64,000 bases of DNA from a virus. Below are positions 9,639-18,908 of this stretch, one piece after another. Each line of letters opens with the position of its first letter. Position 1 is the stretch's first letter. Both the position numbers and the translations under genes were made by a program. Under the pieces are notes generated by a model that did not search any database, had not been told where the DNA came from, and saw only the letters and a program-made list of their open reading frames with translations. Location of the stretch: positions 1 through 64,000 of IMG/VR virus record IMGVR_UViG_3300044825_002033. One strand, given 5' to 3'.

Positions 9639-10457
9639 CTATTGGCATAGTTCTTCGATGATTTTTTTATTACTAATTTGTTGAGTAAATCCTAGTTGTT
9701 TCAACTTAGAAACATCCATCCAGAAATCTTTTGTTTGAACAATTTTATGAAATTCTGGTGTTTCTTTACTTTTAATATTTGAACTAGATTTTAAACATCT
9801 TTTCGCTATTGTAATTATATCCAAAATTGTAGTTGGAGTTCCACTACCAATATTATAGATTTCATTAAGGTTACCTTCTCTACAAACTAAATCAATTGCA
9901 CGACAAACATCATCAACATGCATAACATCTCTAATTGGAGTTCCTTCATCATAAAGGTAAACATCTTCATTATTTTTTAGAAGATTAATCATATAAGTTA
10001 TAGCATTCTTCTTAGCAGAAATTTTTTTATCACCACTGCCTAATACATTACATAACCGAAGAATTCTATAATTTACTCCGTAAGTTTTACAAAAAGAAAT
10101 TAGTAAATCCTCTGCTGTTTTTTTAGTAATAGAATAAAATCCTATAGGATTGCAATGGTAATCCTCTTTTGCAGGAAGATTTGTTTCGCCATAAACAAAC
10201 CAAGAACTGATGAAGTTGAAAGTAAAATTGCCTTCTCTACAATAGTCTAATACTTCACATAAAACTTTTAGATTTGTTTCAACATCAAGAGTTATATTTG
10301 TGTGAATGTTGTAATTGTCAGCAGTAGAAATAAAATATAAAATTTCTTGAGTCCTTGGTTTTCTTTCTTCTCTATCCTGTTTTGTTACTTTATCAGAAAA
10401 AAGACGATAGAAGTTTCCACCAACAAATCCTGTTCCACCATAAAGAGAATAAACCAT
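9639..10457 (-). CDS. NAD-dependent epimerase/dehydratase (extended SDR)
   Basis: A 272-residue extended short-chain dehydrogenase/reductase. The Rossmann GxxGxxG motif is at residues 7-13, the SSxxVYG segment at ~84-90 and the catalytic YxxxK at Y108-K112; a PIRDVMHVDDV segment follows near 165, typical of NDP-sugar epimerases. The family interconverts nucleotide sugars (UDP- or GDP-hexoses) in the cytoplasm, and the likely role here is to supply a sugar donor to the glycosyltransferases encoded in the window. The length is slightly short for the family (usually 300-340) because the N-terminal Rossmann strands are compact. A hairpin separates it from the 131-residue gene upstream. The substrate is not identifiable. 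Confidence 0.8.
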   Translation of the reverse strand: MVYSLYGGTGFVGGNFYRLFSDKVTKQDREERKPRTQEILYFISTADNYNIHTNITLDVETNLKVLCEVLDYCREGNFTFNFISSWFVYGETNLPAKEDYHCNPIGFYSITKKTAEDLLISFCKTYGVNYRILRLCNVLGSGDKKISAKKNAITYMINLLKNNEDVYLYDEGTPIRDVMHVDDVCRAIDLVCREGNLNEIYNIGSGTPTTILDIITIAKRCLKSSSNIKSKETPEFHKIVQTKDFWMDVSKLKQLGFTQQISNKKIIEELCQ

Positions 10458-10477
10458 ATCATCAATGTTTTTGATAT

Positions 10478-10507
10478 TATAAAACCTCCAGAGAACTCTG
10501 GAGGTTT
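10478..10507 (-). terminator. Hairpin terminator after the 131-residue gene
   Basis: A perfect inverted repeat with 12-bp arms (10482-10493 and 10496-10507) and a 2-nt spacer, followed on the minus strand by only four T residues and then ATAAT. The stem is strong but the U-tract is weak, so it may terminate partially or act as a processing site between the late gene upstream and the SDR gene. Confidence 0.55.
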
Positions 10508-10530
10508 GAGTGGTCAGTTTTAAAACTGGA

Positions 10531-10926
10531 TCAAAGTGCTCTTATAGCAGTCAGTGCTTCTTGCATTTTGACTTGTGCTGCTGCTTCTTTTTGTGCTGCT
10601 AAAGCATCATCGCCTTCTTGTCTTGCCTGTTGTGCTTCACCTGAAAGTACCTGTGATGCAAAGTAAGGAGTTGCAACAGTATTATATTCTGCTTCAGTCA
10701 GAACTTGAACAGCATTTTTTCCACAGTCACTGACTACTGTTGATACTGAAGTGGTATCAGGAACTTCTGCAAGACAGACATCAACACCTTCATCATCGGA
10801 TAACCAAATTTTAACACCTAATCCGGCATATTCCTTCCAAGGATGTCTTTTATATGCTGGTTCTGGTTTTTCACAACAAAAAACGTTGTTTCCATCATCA
10901 ACATAATAGTGCTTAATGTATTGCAT
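10531..10926 (-). CDS. Uncharacterised late protein with Ala/Gln-rich helical tail
   Basis: I do not recognise this 131-residue protein. Residues 1-60 are compact and contain a CC pair in VFCCEKPEP. Residues ~80-131 are a strongly helical, charged Ala/Gln/Glu-rich segment likely to form a coiled coil. A late promoter at 10951-10958 and a hairpin right after the stop make it a single-gene late transcription unit, which suggests a virion or assembly protein although it sits among modification genes. Confidence 0.55.
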   Translation of the reverse strand: MQYIKHYYVDDGNNVFCCEKPEPAYKRHPWKEYAGLGVKIWLSDDEGVDVCLAEVPDTTSVSTVVSDCGKNAVQVLTEAEYNTVATPYFASQVLSGEAQQARQEGDDALAAQKEAAAQVKMQEALTAIRAL

Positions 10927-10945
10927 TGTCGTTAGAAGATAATCT

Positions 10946-11611
10946 TTAGTTATTTATTTCAATTCCATACTTTTGAGATAATTGTTTGTTTTGCTCTTGC
11001 ATTGATTGAAATCCTTTCACTTGAGCCCAACAAACAATACTATATCTGGTTCCTTTCGTGACTGGTTCTACACCATGACGATAATGATGATTGGAAGGAA
11101 AACAAACCATCATTCCTGGTTCTGGACGAATTCTAACTTTAAGTTCTGGAAAAACAAAGTCTCCACCATCAAAATCATCATTCAAAAACATTACAATCGA
11201 TAAGTCACGATCAATAGACTTTTTCCAAATCAATTCTCCCTCAGGTGTTCTCCATAAACTTTCTCCATCAATGTGAGGTTTATAGTGCCCACCAATTCCA
11301 TAAGAAAGCATCTGTGGCATTTCACTTTCAGAAATTTCAATACCATAAAAAGGATTGATAACTTCTTTGACTGTATTCTGAAATAAATCTATTATTTTAT
11401 CTTTAATTGGTTCATACTCAATAAATTGAGTATCTCTCATTTTTTTATCAACAATCCATTCAATTCCACCAGTTTTGTTGGATTTATCTGGATCAAAAAC
11501 AGAAAGATCTGTTGCTTCTGATGAACGAACGTGACTTAGAATTTCTTGAATTCCATTTTCATTAATCACGTTAGGTCGAATTAAAATATAAGAAAGTGGG
11601 TTATCAATCAT
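10946..11611 (-). CDS. 2-oxoglutarate/Fe(II) oxygenase, prolyl-4-hydroxylase-like
   Basis: About 221 residues from the ATG at 11611, preferred over the TTG at 11617. The metal triad of the 2OG-Fe(II) double-stranded beta-helix fold is complete: HID at 113-115 and a distal His at 179 in YRHGVEPV, followed by the 2-oxoglutarate-binding Arg at 189 in KGTRYS. The strand FLNDDFDGGDFVFPE is typical of the P4H/PiuC subgroup. It would hydroxylate a protein or small-molecule substrate. It starts 2 nt after the sulfotransferase stop, so it is part of the modification cassette. A hydroxylated fibre protein is one possible target, by inference only. Confidence 0.8.
   Translation of the reverse strand: MIDNPLSYILIRPNVINENGIQEILSHVRSSEATDLSVFDPDKSNKTGGIEWIVDKKMRDTQFIEYEPIKDKIIDLFQNTVKEVINPFYGIEISESEMPQMLSYGIGGHYKPHIDGESLWRTPEGELIWKKSIDRDLSIVMFLNDDFDGGDFVFPELKVRIRPEPGMMVCFPSNHHYRHGVEPVTKGTRYSIVCWAQVKGFQSMQEQNKQLSQKYGIEINN
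10951..10958 (-). promoter_or_regulatory. T4-type late promoter
   Basis: AATAAATA on the minus strand, inside the 3' end of the oxygenase gene and 25 nt before the ATG at 10926. Confidence 0.6.
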
Positions 11612-11613
11612 TA

Positions 11614-12435
11614 TCAATAATACCTATGATTTGGATTTTTCCAGTATTCTAAATTGCTGTACTTATTTAGAGTGAGGTCGGAAAGAATACTTTTTGGATC
11701 TTTTGATACTTTTTTAAGTTCTTTACGAACGTGATGCATATCCTTGAGATACCATTGATCATCTACTTCTCTATGTGTATTTTCAATATGATCAAAAGAA
11801 TGCTCATATGGTTTGAGATCTAGAAATTCATAAATTCGATTTAATGTCTCATTTGGAGATTGAATTAAATCATCATACTCAACCATTAGTAGATGTTTTT
11901 CGTGATCACCGCGAATAAATGCTTGAGACTGTGCCCAGAGTGCTTGCTCTACAATTCCATCTTTACTCATCAAATAGTCACATCGGGTATCATCATTAAT
12001 CGGAAGTCCTTTTTCAATTAGATGTTGATCAATAAATGAAACCTGATCAGAATTCCGACGAATCATTGAAATAAAAGATGTTAAGACTTCTGTGACATTT
12101 CTGACTGGACAGATGATCTTTGGATCTGGTGTAATGTAAGTCTTAATTCTTTCAATATTATTACTCCAGGCACGACAGTGATCAATGATGAATGGTTTTT
12201 CTGTGTCGAAATAATAGTCTTCAATGATTGATGAGATAACTTTATGTGCTGATTTTGGTTTTGGGTAACCAAGATATTGTTCACTGTCTATAAAGAAATG
12301 ATCATTCCAGTACATCAATTCCATTACAGGACTAACTGGTTCTGTATGAAGTTCTGGATTTTGATTCAGAATGCTTTTTAATAAAGTACTACCAGATCTT
12401 GGAAGACCTGCCATAAAGAAGTAAGTTTTATTCAT
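11614..12435 (-). CDS. PAPS-dependent sulfotransferase-like protein
   Basis: 273 residues. The 5'-phosphosulfate-binding loop GLPRSGSTLL is at residues 10-19 and the 3'-phosphate-binding CPVRNVTEVLTSF segment at about 110-122, both standard in Sulfotransfer_1/3 proteins. Such enzymes move a sulfuryl group from PAPS to sugars, tyrosine or other acceptors. The gene starts 1 nt after the DUF6445 gene and ends 2 nt before the oxygenase gene. The inferred product is a sulfated glycan or protein on the virion or host surface; the acceptor is unknown. Confidence 0.8.
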   Translation of the reverse strand: MNKTYFFMAGLPRSGSTLLKSILNQNPELHTEPVSPVMELMYWNDHFFIDSEQYLGYPKPKSAHKVISSIIEDYYFDTEKPFIIDHCRAWSNNIERIKTYITPDPKIICPVRNVTEVLTSFISMIRRNSDQVSFIDQHLIEKGLPINDDTRCDYLMSKDGIVEQALWAQSQAFIRGDHEKHLLMVEYDDLIQSPNETLNRIYEFLDLKPYEHSFDHIENTHREVDDQWYLKDMHHVRKELKKVSKDPKSILSDLTLNKYSNLEYWKNPNHRYY

Positions 12436-12436
12436 A

Positions 12437-13051
12437 TCACCAATCAGTAGGATTAAAAAAGAATAATTGAACTAAACGACCGTTTTCAAGAGTATGTCCA
12501 AAGTTATAATTGTGAGAATGCCATAGATTAGCATTGAAAATTACCAGACGATTATACTTCATTGGAGACAAAAGGTAACGTGTCCATTGGGAGCGATCTA
12601 ATCCTTCTCCATAAACAGTTGTCCACCATGCTTCTTTTGCAGAAGAATATCCCCATACATTTGCTTCAGTATCTAATGTTGGGCAGGTATCCATCTTTGT
12701 TTTATTGTGCATCCAAAATGAAGTTCCACCTTCATCTATGGTTTGTTCTGGTGTGTTGAGATAACAGACAGCACCATATTCCCAAACAGGATCAACGTGA
12801 ACATCCTGACGATAAGAATCTTTTTCGTAAGAGATTCTAAAGTATCCGTTTGGATTTGCTGGTGTTAGAGACTTGTTTAGAATTTTCTCAAATCTCTGGT
12901 GAAGTTCTTGAGGATAGTAACTTTCGTGAGAATTTCTTCCTGGATAAGTATATCCTTCTTGTGGTTCTGGATATGTGCAAGAGAGTGCAAACTGACGAAC
13001 TTCATCTGGATTGTGATGAAAATCATCAATTACAATAATATTGCGATTCAT
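12437..13051 (-). CDS. DUF6445-type putative 2OG-Fe(II) oxygenase
   Basis: 204 residues resembling the DUF6445 family of oxygenase-like proteins. A candidate metal site is HVD at 85-87 with the distal His at 178 in the LWHSHNY segment, and Arg192 could bind 2-oxoglutarate. The conserved stretch YNRLVIFNANLWHS recurs, changed, in the 168-residue protein at 21769-22275. First gene of the cassette DUF6445-sulfotransferase-oxygenase. No late promoter is visible; an extended -10 element lies 20 nt upstream. Confidence 0.65.
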   Translation of the reverse strand: MNRNIIVIDDFHHNPDEVRQFALSCTYPEPQEGYTYPGRNSHESYYPQELHQRFEKILNKSLTPANPNGYFRISYEKDSYRQDVHVDPVWEYGAVCYLNTPEQTIDEGGTSFWMHNKTKMDTCPTLDTEANVWGYSSAKEAWWTTVYGEGLDRSQWTRYLLSPMKYNRLVIFNANLWHSHNYNFGHTLENGRLVQLFFFNPTDW

Positions 13052-13070
13052 AAGAAAGTTTTTATTCTAT

Positions 13071-13079
13071 ATTATATCA
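13071..13079 (-). promoter_or_regulatory. Possible extended -10 promoter
   Basis: The minus strand reads TGATATAAT, a match to TGnTATAAT, overlapping the stop codon of the upstream repeat protein and 20 nt before the DUF6445 ATG. No good -35 is seen, so this is a weak call. Confidence 0.35.
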
Positions 13080-15974
13080 TACATTTGTTGCTTGTGCTTG
13101 AGTTCCTCTTACTGCGTTTCCTGTAGAACTTGATGCAGCAAGAGCACTACGAGCAACACTTAAGTTTGCACCAGGAACTGCTGCTGTGGTATCTGATGAA
13201 TAAGTGACCTTATCCATTGTTGATCTTGCACCGGGAGTTCCACCACCAAAGTATCCTGCTGTTGAATTGCCGGTTGCAGCAAGACCATAACGAGCAAGAC
13301 TTAAGTTTCCGCCAGGAATTCTTTCTGTTGTATCAGTTGAATAAGTGACCTTATCCATTGTTGAATATTGTGGAGAGCCAGTAGTACCACCACCAAAGTA
13401 TCCTGCTGTTGAATTGCCGGTTGCAGCAAGATCAAAACGAGCAACACTTAAGTTTGCACCAGGAACTGTTGATCTTGTATCAGTTGAATAAGTAACCTTA
13501 TCCATTGTTAAAAAATAATTAGGAATACCTGTAGTGCCGGCACCAAAGTATCCTGCTGTTGAATTTCCTGTTGCTGCAAGATAAGCACGAGCAGCACTTA
13601 ATGCTGCTCCAGGAACTGCTGCTGTTGTATCAGTGGAATAAGTGACCTTATCCATTGTTGAATGATCAGGAGCGCCAACATTACCACCACCAAAATATCC
13701 TGATGTTGAGTTTCCTGTTGCCGCCAAAGCTTGACGAGCAACAGTTAAGTTTGCTCCGGGAACTGCTGCAGTGGTATCTGATGAATAAGTGGTCTTATCC
13801 ATTGTTGAATAATATGGATTCAGACCACCACCAAAATATCCTGCTGTTGAGTTTCCTGTTGCAGCAAGTTGCCGACGTGCAACACTTAATGCTGCTCCGG
13901 GAACTGCTGCTGTGGTATCTGATGAATAAGTAACCTTCTCCATTGTTGAGGACTCGTTGAGTGAACTTACAAAACCACCACCAAAGTATCCACTATTGCC
14001 TTGAATTGCTTGTGGTGAGAGTGTGAATTCTTGTTGTGGCAATGCATTTGCTGTAGAACTTGATGCAGCAAGATTACGACGAGCAACACTTAATGCAGCA
14101 CCAGGAACTACTGATGTGGTATCTGATGAATAAGTAACCTTATCCATTGTTGAAAATGTAACACCAGGAGATATTCCACCACCAAAATATCCTGATGTTG
14201 AATTACCTGTTGCACTATGACCTCGACGAGCAACACTTAAGTTTGCTTCAGGAACTGTTGATCTTGTATCAGTGGAATAAGTGACCTTATCCATTGTTGA
14301 ATGAAATGAAGGACTAGAAGATATTCCACCACCAAAGTATCCTGATGTTGAGTTTCCTGTTGCCGCCAAAGCTTGACGAACAACACTTAAGTTTGCTCCA
14401 GGAACTGCTGCTGTGGTATCTGATGAATAAGTAAGCTTATCCGCTGTTGAACTAATACCACCAGGAGTGAAACCTCCACTAAAGTATCCTGATGTTGAGT
14501 TTCCTGTTGCAGCAAGAGCACTTCGAGCAGCACTTAATGCTGCTCCAGGAACGGCAACTGTTGTATCAGTTGAATAAGATACCTTATCCATTGTTGAATA
14601 ATATAACGGACCAGGAACAACACCACCACCAAAGTATCCAGATGTTGAGTTTCCTGTTGCTGCTACATCACGAGCAACACTTAATGCTGCACCAGGAACT
14701 GCTACTGTGGTATCAGTAGAATAAGATACCTTATCCATTGTTGAATAATATAACGGACCAGGAACAACACCACCACCAAAGTATCCATTACTTGAACTGC
14801 CAGTTGCACCAAGATAACGACGAGAAGCACTTAATGCGGCACCAGGAACTGCTACCGTGGTATCTGATGAATAAGTAACCTTATCCATTGTTGAAAATGA
14901 AATAGTGCCACCAGCATCAGTACCACCACCAAAATATCCAGAATTAAATGAAGATCCTTTAGATACAAAATTTCTACTACTTCTTAAGTCTGCTGCTGGT
15001 AATGCGTTGGCTCTTGCACTTGATGCAGCAGACGATGTACGAGCAGAAGTTAATGCTGCTCCAGGAACTGCTGCTGTGGTATCTGATGAATAAGTAACCT
15101 TATCCATTATTGATACTGGATTAGTGCCGCCACCAAAGTATCCTGCGGTAGAGTTTCCTGTTGCGGCAAGATCTCTACGAGCATTACTTAAGTTTGCTCC
15201 TGGAACTGTTGCTGTTGTATCTGATGAATAAGTAGTTTTTTCAACTAAACTTACAATAGCAAAACTAGAAGAAAAACCACCACCAAAATAACCATTAGTT
15301 GAATTGCCGGTTGCGGCAAGTTGGCGACGAGCATTACTTAATGCTGCACCAGGAACTGTTGATCTTGTATCAGTGGAATAAGTGACCTTATCCATTGTTG
15401 AAAGAATTAGTAATCCAGGAATCCCGCCGCCACCAAAGTATCCTGCTATTGAATTACCGGTTGCAGCAAGACTATAACGAGCAGCACTTAATGCTGCACC
15501 AGGAACTACTGCTGTTGTATCAGTTGAATAAGTAACCTTATCCATTGTTGAGAATTCTGGATTATTACCTCCACCAAAGTATCCTGCAGTTGAATTACCG
15601 GTTGCAGCAAGATTAAAACGCTGAGCACTTAAATTTCCAGTAGGAACTGCTGCTGTTGTATCTGTTGAATAAGTGACCTTATCCATTGTTGAATAATTAC
15701 CAAAACCACCACCAAAGTATCCTGCTATTGAATTACCGGTTGCAGCAAGACCATAACGAGGAACACGTAATGCTGCCCCAGGAACTGCTGCTGTGGTATC
15801 TGATGAATAAGTGACCTTATCCATTGTTGAGAATGGACCAGGAAAACCACCGCCAAAGTAACCAGTAAAAGGTGTTGGATCATTCGTCCATACTTCTTCA
15901 GGAGAAACCCAGTTATCATCTAACCGTCTTAAAATTACTTTAGATAGAACAAAGGCTCCCCTGGTCTCAACCAT
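13077..15974 (-). CDS. Kelch-like triple six-repeat propeller protein (copy 1)
   Basis: 965 residues. After a ~35-residue N-terminal anchor (shared WVSPEEVWTNDPTPFTGYF) come 18 repeats of about 46-49 residues. The repeat is GYFGGG, then a variable loop, then STMDKVTYSTDTT, VPGA.LS.AR and LAATGNS. This follows the kelch pattern (double Gly, hydrophobic strand, conserved Arg). The repeats fall into three groups of exactly six, separated by two constant linkers (ANALPAADLRSSRNF..., ~14935-15040; and a PQQEFTLSPQAIQGN type, ~13985-14065), so three six-bladed propellers are predicted. Repeats 2 and 3 of the middle group share the same loop. A late promoter is upstream. Probably a tail adhesin. Confidence 0.7.
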   Translation of the reverse strand: MVETRGAFVLSKVILRRLDDNWVSPEEVWTNDPTPFTGYFGGGFPGPFSTMDKVTYSSDTTAAVPGAALRVPRYGLAATGNSIAGYFGGGFGNYSTMDKVTYSTDTTAAVPTGNLSAQRFNLAATGNSTAGYFGGGNNPEFSTMDKVTYSTDTTAVVPGAALSAARYSLAATGNSIAGYFGGGGIPGLLILSTMDKVTYSTDTRSTVPGAALSNARRQLAATGNSTNGYFGGGFSSSFAIVSLVEKTTYSSDTTATVPGANLSNARRDLAATGNSTAGYFGGGTNPVSIMDKVTYSSDTTAAVPGAALTSARTSSAASSARANALPAADLRSSRNFVSKGSSFNSGYFGGGTDAGGTISFSTMDKVTYSSDTTVAVPGAALSASRRYLGATGSSSNGYFGGGVVPGPLYYSTMDKVSYSTDTTVAVPGAALSVARDVAATGNSTSGYFGGGVVPGPLYYSTMDKVSYSTDTTVAVPGAALSAARSALAATGNSTSGYFSGGFTPGGISSTADKLTYSSDTTAAVPGANLSVVRQALAATGNSTSGYFGGGISSSPSFHSTMDKVTYSTDTRSTVPEANLSVARRGHSATGNSTSGYFGGGISPGVTFSTMDKVTYSSDTTSVVPGAALSVARRNLAASSSTANALPQQEFTLSPQAIQGNSGYFGGGFVSSLNESSTMEKVTYSSDTTAAVPGAALSVARRQLAATGNSTAGYFGGGLNPYYSTMDKTTYSSDTTAAVPGANLTVARQALAATGNSTSGYFGGGNVGAPDHSTMDKVTYSTDTTAAVPGAALSAARAYLAATGNSTAGYFGAGTTGIPNYFLTMDKVTYSTDTRSTVPGANLSVARFDLAATGNSTAGYFGGGTTGSPQYSTMDKVTYSTDTTERIPGGNLSLARYGLAATGNSTAGYFGGGTPGARSTMDKVTYSSDTTAAVPGANLSVARSALAASSSTGNAVRGTQAQATNV
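13990..15040 (-). repeat. Middle repeat group of copy 1 with constant linkers
   Basis: Six ~140-147 bp direct repeats flanked by the two constant linkers. The DNA at ~14572-14640 is repeated almost base for base 147 bp further on (~14719-14787), which shows a recent duplication or conversion event. Confidence 0.65.
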
Positions 15975-16007
15975 AACTTATGTCTAACTCTTTATAAGGC
16001 ATAAATT

Positions 16008-16015
16008 TATTTATC
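16008..16015 (-). promoter_or_regulatory. T4-type late promoter
   Basis: GATAAATA on the minus strand, 34 nt before the ATG of propeller copy 1. Confidence 0.55.
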
Positions 16016-16028
16016 TTACACTGCATCA

Positions 16029-18866
16029 TCATACATTTGTTGCTTGTCCTTGAGTTCCTCTCACTGCATTTGCAACAGAACTTGATGCTGCAAGACCTTC
16101 ACGAGCAACACTTAATGCTGCTCCAGGAATTGTTGTTCTTGTATCAGTATAATAAGAAATTTTTTCCATTGTTGATTTTATAATACCATCCCATCCTCCA
16201 CCAAAGTATCCTGCTGTTGAATTTCCTGTCGCACCAAGAAGGTTACGACCAGTGCTTAAGTTTGCACTAGGTACTGCCTCTGTTGTATCCGTTGAATAGG
16301 TGACCTTATCCATTGTTGTGAAAGTAAAACCACCTCCAAAGTATCCAAATGAAGAATTACCTGTTGCAGCAAGATTACTACGGGCAAGACTTAAATTGCC
16401 ACCAGGGATTCTTGCAGTGGTATCAGTTGAATAAGTGACCTTGTTCATTGTAGATCTTGGACCAGGACCACCACCAAAGTATCCAAATGAAAAATTACCT
16501 GTTGCAGCAAGATTATAACTTGCCGCACTTAATGCTGCACCAGGAACTGCTACTGTGGTATCTGATGAATAAGTGACCTTATCCATTGTTGATACTGGGC
16601 CAGGAGCTCCACCACCAAAGTATCCTGCTATTGAATTGCCTGTTGCAGCAAGACGATTACGAGCAGCACTTAATGAAGCACCAGGAACTGCTACTGTGGT
16701 ATCAGTTGAATAAGTGACCTTATCCATTGTTGAATACAATGATGGACCCGGAGAAATTCCACCACCAAAGTATCCTGCGATTGAAGATCCTGTTGCTGCA
16801 ATATAAGTACGAATAACAGTTATTCCAGTTCCAGGAACTGCAGCAGTAGTATCTGATGAATAGGATAACTTATCTATTGTTGAATAATATGAACTGGCAA
16901 AAGCAGCAGCACCACCACCAAAGTATCCACTATTGCCTTGAATTGCTTGAGGTGAGAGTGTGATGTCCTGTTGGGGTATTGCGTTTGCTGTAGAACTTGA
17001 TGCTGCAAGATAAGCACGAGCAGCACTTAATGCTGCACCTGGAACTGCTGCTGTTGTATCAGTGGAATAAGTGACCTTATCCATTGTTGAATATGAAGGA
17101 GCACCACCACCAAAGTATCCAGCACTCGAATTACCTGTTGCAGCAAGACCATTACGAGCAACACTTAAGTTTGCACCAGGAACTGTTGATCTTGTATCAG
17201 TTGAATAAGTAACCTTATCTATTGTTGATGATGTAGGAGAACCACCACCAAAGTATCCAGATGTTGAGTTTCCTGTTGCTGCTAATTGTTGACGAGCAAC
17301 ACTTAATGCTGCTCCGGGAACTGCTGCTGTGGTATCAGTGGAATAAGTGACCTTATCCATTGTTGATCTTGGACCAGGAATACCTCCACCAAAGTATCCT
17401 GCAGTTAAAGATCCTGTTGCAGCAAGAGCACTTCGAGCAACACTTAATGCTGCTCCGGGAACTGCTGCTGTGGTATCAGTGAAATAAGTAACCTTATCCA
17501 TTGTTGAATAGGCGGTACTAACAAAACCACCACCAAAGTATCCTGCACTTGAATTACCTGTTGCAGCAAGACTATCACGAGCAACACTTAATGCTGCTCC
17601 GGGAACTGCTACTGTGGTATCTGATGAATAAGTAACCTTATCCATTGTTGAACGTAAAGGACTACTACCACCACCAAAGTATCCAGATGTTGAGTTTCCT
17701 GTTGCTGCTAGACGACTACGAGCAACACTTAATGCTGCTCCGGGAACTGCTGCTGTGGTGTCAGTTGAATAAGTAACCTTATCCATTGTTGATAATGGAC
17801 CACTACCACCACCAAAATACCCAGAATTAAATGAAGATCCTTTAGATACAAAATTTCTACTACTTCTTAAGTCTGCTGCTGGTAATGCGTTGGCTCTTGC
17901 ACTTGATGCCGCAAGAGAACTTCGAGCAACACTTAATGCTGCTCCTGGAACTGCTGCTGTGGTATCTGATGAATAAGTAACCTTATCCATTGTCGAGAGT
18001 GGACCACCAAAAACAGCACCACCACCAAAATATCCTGCTATTGAATTGCCGGTTGCAGCAAGACCATAACGAACAGCACTTAATGATGCACCAGGAACTA
18101 GTGCAGTGGTATCTAATGAATAAGTAATTTTATCAACATTTGATAAAGATGGAGAAGGACCACCACCAACAAAATATCCTGCTATTGAGTTTCCTGTTGC
18201 ACCTGCCTGGAAACGCTCAACACTTAAATTTCCAGTAGGAATTCTTGCTGTTGTATCCGTTGAATAAGTGACCTTATCCATTGTTGAATAATATATCGGA
18301 CCACCAGTAGCAAAACCACCACCAAAATAACCTGCTATTGAGTTTCCTGTTGCCGCAATACGACTACGACCATCACTTAATGCTGCACCAGGAACTGCTG
18401 CTGTGGTGTCAGTAGAATAAGTGACCTTATCCATTGTTGATCTTGCACCTGGACCACCACCACCAAAGTATCCTGCTATTGAATTACCGGTTGCACCAGG
18501 ACCATAACGAGCAGCACTCAATGCTGCTCCAGGAACTGCTACTGTGGTATCAGTGGAATAAATGACCTTATCCATTGTTGATACTGGGGCAGGAGTTCCA
18601 CCACCAAAGTATCCTGCTATTGAATTGCCTGTTGCAGCAAGACGATTACGAGCAGCACTTAATGCTGCTCCAGGAAATGTTGCTGTGGTATCAGTTGAAT
18701 AAGTGACCTTATCCATTGTTGAATACTCTGGAGAAGTACCACCACCAAAGTAACCAGTAAAAGGTGTTGGATCATTCGTCCATATTTCTTCAGGAGAAAT
18801 CCAGGTATTTTTTCTTATTCTACTACGAACATCAAGTAACCCGAAGACCCCTCTAGTATTAGGCAT
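16029..18866 (-). CDS. Kelch-like triple six-repeat propeller protein (copy 2)
   Basis: 945 residues, same plan as copies 1 and 3: an N-terminal segment ending in SPEEIWTNDPTPFTGYF, then 3 x 6 kelch-like repeats and a C-terminal ANAVRGTQGQATNV tail. The two linkers between groups are nearly identical to those of the paralogs (ANALPAADLRSSRNF at ~17815-17920; PQQDITLSPQAIQGN at ~16925-17000). Variation is concentrated in the loop after GYFGGG (3-13 residues of differing sequence) and in the two or three residues after LS.AR. One repeat has a degenerate GYFVGGG start with NVDKI instead of TMDKV. Its own late promoter lies upstream. Predicted virion adhesin; ligand unknown. Confidence 0.7.
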   Translation of the reverse strand: MPNTRGVFGLLDVRSRIRKNTWISPEEIWTNDPTPFTGYFGGGTSPEYSTMDKVTYSTDTTATFPGAALSAARNRLAATGNSIAGYFGGGTPAPVSTMDKVIYSTDTTVAVPGAALSAARYGPGATGNSIAGYFGGGGPGARSTMDKVTYSTDTTAAVPGAALSDGRSRIAATGNSIAGYFGGGFATGGPIYYSTMDKVTYSTDTTARIPTGNLSVERFQAGATGNSIAGYFVGGGPSPSLSNVDKITYSLDTTALVPGASLSAVRYGLAATGNSIAGYFGGGAVFGGPLSTMDKVTYSSDTTAAVPGAALSVARSSLAASSARANALPAADLRSSRNFVSKGSSFNSGYFGGGSGPLSTMDKVTYSTDTTAAVPGAALSVARSRLAATGNSTSGYFGGGSSPLRSTMDKVTYSSDTTVAVPGAALSVARDSLAATGNSSAGYFGGGFVSTAYSTMDKVTYFTDTTAAVPGAALSVARSALAATGSLTAGYFGGGIPGPRSTMDKVTYSTDTTAAVPGAALSVARQQLAATGNSTSGYFGGGSPTSSTIDKVTYSTDTRSTVPGANLSVARNGLAATGNSSAGYFGGGAPSYSTMDKVTYSTDTTAAVPGAALSAARAYLAASSSTANAIPQQDITLSPQAIQGNSGYFGGGAAAFASSYYSTIDKLSYSSDTTAAVPGTGITVIRTYIAATGSSIAGYFGGGISPGPSLYSTMDKVTYSTDTTVAVPGASLSAARNRLAATGNSIAGYFGGGAPGPVSTMDKVTYSSDTTVAVPGAALSAASYNLAATGNFSFGYFGGGPGPRSTMNKVTYSTDTTARIPGGNLSLARSNLAATGNSSFGYFGGGFTFTTMDKVTYSTDTTEAVPSANLSTGRNLLGATGNSTAGYFGGGWDGIIKSTMEKISYYTDTRTTIPGAALSVAREGLAASSSVANAVRGTQGQATNV

Positions 18867-18898
18867 TTTTTATAGTCGTCTTCCTATAAGCATAGTGT

Positions 18899-18906
18899 TA
18901 TTTATT
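18899..18906 (-). promoter_or_regulatory. T4-type late promoter
   Basis: AATAAATA on the minus strand, 33 nt before the ATG of propeller copy 2. Confidence 0.6.
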
Positions 18907-18908
18907 CT

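Noticed and set aside
13655-15093. Plus-strand open frames over the propeller genes
   Set aside because: They mirror the repetitive minus-strand genes and have no ribosome-binding sites or recognisable products.
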